This document shows, piece by piece, positions 59,378-64,000 of a stretch of 64,000 bases of DNA. Below the pieces are notes generated by a model. The model ran no database searches and was not told where the DNA came from. It was given only the letters and a program-made list of their open reading frames with translations. A program made the translations under genes and the position numbers. Position 1 is the stretch's first letter; each line of letters starts with the position of its first letter. This stretch comes from Emergomyces orientalis (lineage: Eukaryota > Ascomycota > Eurotiomycetes > Onygenales > Ajellomycetaceae): assembly GCA_002110485.1 (NCBI GenBank), contig MOWL01000023.1, positions 1,116,001-1,180,000 of the forward strand. The letters are read 5' to 3'.

Positions 59378-59922
59378 TTTTCGGGAGTTTTTTTTTCTTT
59401 TTCTCGAAGGATTTGTGTGATTGATAGTAAGAAAATAAAATGGCTTAGAAAGGGATCAATGAATTGACTTGAACCTGCCTGATGATGAACTTGTTGAAAG
59501 TTAATTAAATTTTTTTTTTCAAATACATATTTTGGAGATGAAGAAACCCCCAGTAATAGGAGTAATGGGGAGCGTATTTATATTATTCAAAGTCTCGGGG
59601 ATTCTTTCCGTACATCCGCGATGGATCTTGACCCGTGTGAACGTGGGTTTGCCAGATCAATCATGCCTTGGATCCTTGGTTCGGCTTTGCCCTTGTACCC
59701 TTCTGTCACATACACACCCAACAAGGTACCCGCAGACAATGAGTGGTTTACTTACAGACCCGACTAGTCTTCCTCCGCTCCATGACACTTTCTCCTTCCA
59801 TAGTCAGACTGTCGAATGCTGTCTGTCCTGTGCCCAACCCTTGAATGTAAATATGCACTTTCCATTGGCCGGGCTTTAGTACGATTGTGAAGGTAGTACA
59901 GTACAAAGGGGGAAGAAAAAGA
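59378..59922. promoter_or_regulatory. Upstream region of the secreted-protein gene
   Basis: 545 bp between the small secreted-protein ATG and repeat copy B. A TTTTTTTC pyrimidine tract lies near 59387-59403. No gene supported. Confidence 0.45.
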
Positions 59923-60065
59923 TGTTGGAGTGTAATATTGGCTTGATTCTTCTATGCTAGTATGTGTGCGTTGCGGAGAGCTATATAGCCCTGAGAGATG
60001 AAAGGAATAACATCGGGCCGGGCGGATAGATGCCTCTGACACAGGGCGGATGGGTGCCTCTGACA
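59923..60065 (+). mobile_element. LTR-like dispersed repeat, copy B
   Basis: Begins TGTTGGAGTGTAATATTGG and ends CTCTGACA. It is flanked by a perfect 5-bp direct repeat AAAGA (59918-59922 and 60066-60070). The first 119 bp (to 60041) correspond to copy A in length. The last 24 bp are a second, slightly diverged copy of the 3' end (GGGCGGATGGGTGCCTCTGACA). The target duplication flanks the expanded form, so the expansion was either present before insertion or arose within it later. Confidence 0.8.
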
Positions 60066-60083
60066 AAAGATGGAACACAGTGT

Positions 60084-61150
60084 TCATTGACAATAACTAT
60101 TCATCAAAGTTTTAAATGAAGTATCTTGCAGAAGCTGTGTCGCAGTCAGACGCTTTTCAGGAGCATAGCTAAATCCTTGAGTCAAAATGGAATAGACAAG
60201 GTCCTGCTCGGCTGAATCAGCATCTGGATGTGCGCGTGCTATTTTTGTCCGAAGATTGTAGTGAGGACTAGGCATGTTATTTTGATCATACCATGCATCA
60301 CGGCTATATTCCGGATATAGATAATTGCCCTTCCATTTCTCGGCCAAGGGGCCTAAGAGGTTGACCATAGATGTGGCGACACCACCATCGGCCCAGGTAG
60401 TAAAAGGGACACAGCCAAGGTATAGTTTCGCAAATATGATCATGTAGCTCCACATATCACAAGCAATGCTTGGGGGTTCATTATGGAGTCGGTCTGGGGA
60501 GCAAAACAGCGGCTTAACCAATTCACCTGGTTTCCAGAGTCCCTCAACCCACGATATGGCTTCCTTGAATTGTCGGCTGAGTAGCTGGTACTTAGCTTTC
60601 CTGCTCAGATGATGAAACAGAACAATGCCTCAGAAACAATTCCTGTCATTTAGATCTGAGAAAAGGTATAATAGCATGCATTCTAAACAGTGCTCTAAGT
60701 CAAAGAGTCTTGCATACCGCAGTGCACAATTCCAGCTTTGTGTAGTCCTTCCAAGGCTTCTAGCAACTGCTTAGCAGCGGACATTCAAGTAGTCATTGGT
60801 ATTTCCCACACCCTCAGATTTCCAAGGCAAGTGCCTGGCCAAGGAAACACCAAGGCGTGGTGATTACACCCGTTCCCATGAAGTGAAAATGTTGCCAGAG
60901 ATGTCACAAAATGAGAAGTATCCTGTACACTCTGAAAAATCTCCTGTTGCATCTGAACCTCACGTTCTCCTGATTTGCCGGAAGCGGTGATTTTCAGGGC
61001 CACATTCATTTTATTCTGAAGATCACGCGCCAGCCAGATAGTAGTACTCGCGGGGTTTTCTTTTCATCGTACACATGGAAGGGCTCAGCCGCCTCCTCAA
61101 TATTCTCCTCAAACTGTTTCAGTACTCGCAAAGTAGCCCAAGTCAGTTGT
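60084..61150 (-). pseudogene. SRPK-like protein kinase pseudogene
   Basis: Pieces of a fungal SRPK-like kinase lie in order on the minus strand. They are EENIEEAAEPFHVYDEKK; TTIWLARDLQNKMNVALKI (the VALK lysine); QLLEALEGLHKAGIVHC (catalytic-loop entry); HHLSRKAKYQLLSRQFKEAI; and LFCSPDRLH ... CDMWSYMIIFAKLYLG ... PEKRLTATQLLQD (C-lobe). The glycine-rich loop is missing between the first two pieces, which are also in different frames. Two in-frame TGA codons occur (60785-60787 and 60630-60632, the latter after an apparent GTATGC...CAG intron). The stretch with DFG and the activation loop is absent, GELVKP joining directly to LFCSPDRLH. The gene cannot encode an active kinase. Family assignment is from memory of Onygenales kinases. 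Confidence 0.82.
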
Positions 61151-61802
61151 GTCGCTATCCTCAGGGTATTGGGGCGCCATCTCGCCATCCGTTACCACGC
61201 CCTTGGGAGACATTGGGGGCGTTTGGGTGTTACCCATTTCGCTGGTAAGGGTGGTGTAAAAGGATATTCGCAAAGCACCGTACACAAGACCAGTGATGTG
61301 GATGGTTAGGTTTTTTTCGATGCGCGGGTGTGGTACTTGTTCCTTTTGTACGCTGTCATGGATTTCAGCCAAAAATACTGCTAGTATCTTTGAAAATTGA
61401 TGAGTAATCAAATTTTTGGCTTTTCTAGCCTATTTTTTGGCCAGAAGTGGAGAATTCCAGCTGAATGTGACTGTTCCCATCAAGCTCTGACCAAAATAGT
61501 GTATAAGAAGTACAAACGCAGAACAGGCCCTTAGGATCTGGAAAATTAGGTGCTTGCGAATGTTAGAGTAACTTCCTCGCAAGGCTGCCTTCTAGGCAAC
61601 TCCAGAGCTGTTTCTCACAAAGCCAAACGGCCAGCCGTTGGCGGTGACGGCTTTTGGTAGGAAGATCATGTATGATGAAAACAGGAAAGCTTCAAGTTTT
61701 AGCTGGGAGAGCTGCTGGTCTGCGACAACTTGAGCGGGCATAGTTCATAGACGGAAGAACACAGTAAGCTGAAATAATTAAAAAAATTGACTTCTGCATC
61801 AT
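61151..61802. other. Intergenic region
   Basis: 652 bp left of the second tRNA-Glu. A GEMAPQYPEDSD-type minus-strand reading near 61150-61200 may be more of the kinase relic, but it is not certain. Seven T residues on the minus strand at 61780-61786 are a Pol III terminator. Confidence 0.45.
61780..61786 (-). terminator. Pol III oligo-T terminator
   Basis: Seven consecutive T residues on the minus strand, about 16 bases past the tRNA 3' end. Confidence 0.75.
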
Positions 61803-61874
61803 CTCCCTAGCAGGGAATCGAACCCTGGGCTGCTGTGTGAAAGACAGCGATGTTAGCCACTACACCACTAGGGA
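61803..61874 (-). tRNA. tRNA-Glu (anticodon UUC), second copy
   Basis: Identical over all 72 nt to the tRNA-Glu gene at 58143-58214, with the same UUC anticodon. The flanking DNA on either side does not match, so it is not part of a recent large duplication. Confidence 0.95.
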
Positions 61875-63732
61875 TGGTATTTCCTTGAAAATCAGGCGGC
61901 CTTGATAGTAGAAAGTACTTTCCAAGATAAAACTGCCAATTGTACCCATTACTCCGTTCCGCAACTTCCAAAAAAAATCAATAAATCAAAAAATTTTCGC
62001 ACTAACGAAATGGCGGCAGACGAGGGTTTCCGGGATCCTTGCAAAGTTGCAAATGCGCACAGTACTTCCCTTATCGGCAACCGAGTACCAAAAATAGAAA
62101 TCCCCATTAGGATGAACAACGCGAGAAGAAGAAAAAATAAACTAAGAAGAAAAATCGGACGATGCTTCTTTATTCCCCAGTCAAATTTCCGGAACGCAAG
62201 CATCTTTAAGCTGCCTTCTTCTATTCTTCATATTAAAGGCGGATGGCCGTATCAAAAATACATCCTACGCAGCTTCCAGTCCAATGTTCAACGCCAACCA
62301 GGGCAGGGCAGGGCAGGGCAGAGTAATCTGTAGAGCAGGGGCAGATTTTGTTGGAAGCCCCTGAGTCCTCAAGTCCCCTGGCGTAGACTGTTTATTAAGT
62401 AGTGGCTTTCAAGGGTCTCGATGGGCCTAAAATACCTGGCGACTTCTCGTTTCGATTCCGTTTCTTATGCATGCCTCTGAGGACTCTAGACACACCCACG
62501 CCCACACCCAAACACCCCTGGAATTATATCAGGGGGGCGGGGCAACAAGTTCATGGATGTTCTATTCCATCAGTGGGACTTCCGTTTTGCTGGCTAACGC
62601 TGGAGTCTAGCTGTACGCGCTGCGTATGGGTATGGGTATCAAGAATTCAGCCTCATGCGGCAGTCAGGAGTAACATGGATGGATACAGGCGAGACACCAG
62701 ATTACAATGGCAATGATACCTACGGACGAGGTACTAAGTTGCACCTCCTTTTCTTTTTTTCTTGCTATTCGATAAAATGGTCCGGATTAGTGGTATATTT
62801 CTATATTTTTCTTACAACACAAGATATAACCCACAAGGCGAATTTTTGGCTGGTTAACCATAGCTTTCAGCCCTTCAAAACCTTTGAAGGGTAAACTGGA
62901 AGCAAATCGATCCATATGGGCCAAGCCTAGGGTATGTTTGTATGCATTTGTGTGAAATGTTTTTACCTGGGCTTGAAAAAGTTCAATTGATAGCGGCGAT
63001 CACGATAATCTGTTTCTCCGGTGCATACGTGCGGGTGGGCATGACATCCATAACATCCATAACATCCATCCCCTGTACCACATGTACGCAGGAGGAATTA
63101 ATTTAGCACAGTTTCCCACCTGCCGTAAAACGTCCGTTGCCAACTTCCCAAGGGCTAAATGTTGGTAGAAGAGTTAGTTTTAGTTAGTTTATTTCATTAT
63201 TTTTATGATTAAAACCTTGGAAATGGCTATTGTTTATTAATGCCTGGTTCAAGTGCATGTGCTCTTGTTCTCCACAGTTTTCGACAGCTCATAGGGGACC
63301 TCCCCTTTTGCCCCCCCGTCTGCCAGCTACATCCATACATATTTTACTATGCAGAGTATTTGGGATGATAATAATAATACATAAACCTGGGTTGGAATCC
63401 ATCCATACGGCATACGATTAATAAACCTTGGAATCCCGCCACGTTTGACAAGCTGTGCAGAAAAAATCCCTTCCCGAAAACACTCCCCGCTTGCATCCTA
63501 TTTCTCATACTCATCCTTAATTAAACTCTTTCTTTTTATCATCGTCATTATCACCATCATCAGCAGCATCAACAACAACTACTACTCCTGCTACTGCTGT
63601 TACTGCCACACTTGCTCATCGTCCCCGCTTTTTGCTCCCAAATCCCATGATTAACCATTCCATCCCTATCCATATCTTCTGTGGTTGTTTGAGAGTCGCG
63701 TGCTCTCGTCGGGACCCCTTTATCCGCCCTCC
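61875..63732. other. Intergenic region
   Basis: 1.9 kb without a supported gene. It contains a GGGCA tandem (62300-62320), a threefold ATAACATCC repeat near 63048-63068 and T-rich tracts. It should hold the promoter of the gene starting at 63733. Confidence 0.5.
62300..62320. repeat. GGGCA short tandem repeat
   Basis: Four units of a 5-bp GGGCA repeat. Confidence 0.85.
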
Positions 63733-63882
63733 ATGATGAAAGGCTCATCCCCAGCTTTCCCTACCCGACACGCCTCCTTCCCCACGTCGGGCGGGCACAG
63801 AATCATGCCTCCAACCCGCCGTGGCGCGAGAATATTAATCTTGGCCGTGCTTGGGGCTGTCTTTTTAATATGTTACTTGAGT
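63733..63882 (+). CDS. First exon of a signal-anchored membrane protein (partial)
   Basis: From an ATG at 63733 the frame reads MMKGSSPAFPTRHASFP, then PPTRRGARILILAVLGAVFLICYLS, and reaches a GTAAGG donor at 63883. A short basic cytoplasmic segment followed by one strong hydrophobic helix is the layout of type II Golgi enzymes such as fungal glycosyltransferases. The rest of the gene lies beyond the window, so the family cannot be determined. A second ATG at 63736 is equally possible as start. The intron and later exons are not visible. Confidence 0.55.
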
Positions 63883-64000
63883 GTAAGGTGGATTTTTATT
63901 ATTTTTATTATTATTGTTTATTCAACTTCCCCCTGCGGATACTAATTACCTACTATGGCAATATTCTGATTTAAAATGATGAGGGAACAATGGCGGGGGG
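63883..64000 (+). other. Presumed first intron of the partial gene
   Basis: Sequence after the GTAAGG donor is AT-rich with stops in the open frame, as expected of intron. No acceptor can be fixed before the window ends. Confidence 0.4.

Noticed and set aside
58598..60065. Copies C and B as the two LTRs of one full element
   Set aside because: They are in opposite orientation, have different target duplications, and an unrelated secreted-protein gene lies between them.

Overview
The window looks like nuclear DNA of a filamentous ascomycete. Genes are intron-poor, with short introns (45 to about 250 nt) and GTRNGY-type donors. Core proteins match Pezizomycotina families: Rix7, Erb1, Leo1, a Mob2-type activator, Cue5, MOZART1, Vps20, a TRAPPC11-type Gryzun protein, and two Zn2Cys6 regulators. 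The relic of a fungal SRPK-like kinase family, which I recall as expanded in Onygenales, makes Onygenales/Eurotiomycetes my best guess. That placement is inference. All gene models are splice predictions read by eye. LAYOUT: Bases 1-33500 hold mostly housekeeping genes: GNAT acetyltransferase (-), MOZART1 (+), Cue5-like CUE protein (-), DHX35-like helicase (+), PITH protein (+), Vps20 (-), Rix7 (+), Erb1 (-), a Zn2Cys6 factor (+), a small cysteine-rich secreted protein (+), a 119-bp LTR-like repeat, Leo1 (-), Mob2-like (+), Tma17/Adc17-like (-) and a mitochondrial rhomboid protease (+). Bases 34900-55000 hold a PhoD-like phosphatase (-), a delta-9 desaturase fused to cytochrome b5 (-), a TRAPPC11-like protein (-), an alpha/beta-hydrolase with a long disordered N-terminus (+) and an RTA1-family membrane protein (-). 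The RTA1 gene is head-to-head with a second Zn2Cys6 factor (+, 55293-57003). From about 57000 to 62000 the DNA becomes accessory and decayed. It holds a conserved fungal ORF broken by an in-frame TGA, two identical tRNA-Glu(UUC) genes, two more copies of the 119-bp repeat, a second small cysteine-rich secreted protein and a kinase pseudogene. The right edge holds the first exon of a signal-anchored membrane protein. HOW THE GENES WORK TOGETHER: No operon logic is expected. Tail-to-tail Rix7 and Erb1 both act in 60S ribosomal subunit assembly. Vps20, Cue5 and TRAPPC11 belong to endosome, autophagy and Golgi traffic. RTA1 plus the second Zn2Cys6 gene could be a local regulator-transporter pair. 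MOST UNUSUAL ITEM: the 119-bp dispersed repeat occurs three times; two copies have perfect 5-bp target duplications (CCTAG, AAAGA). It behaves like solo LTRs of a miniature retroelement or a very short TIR element, and its copies lie near both secreted-protein genes.
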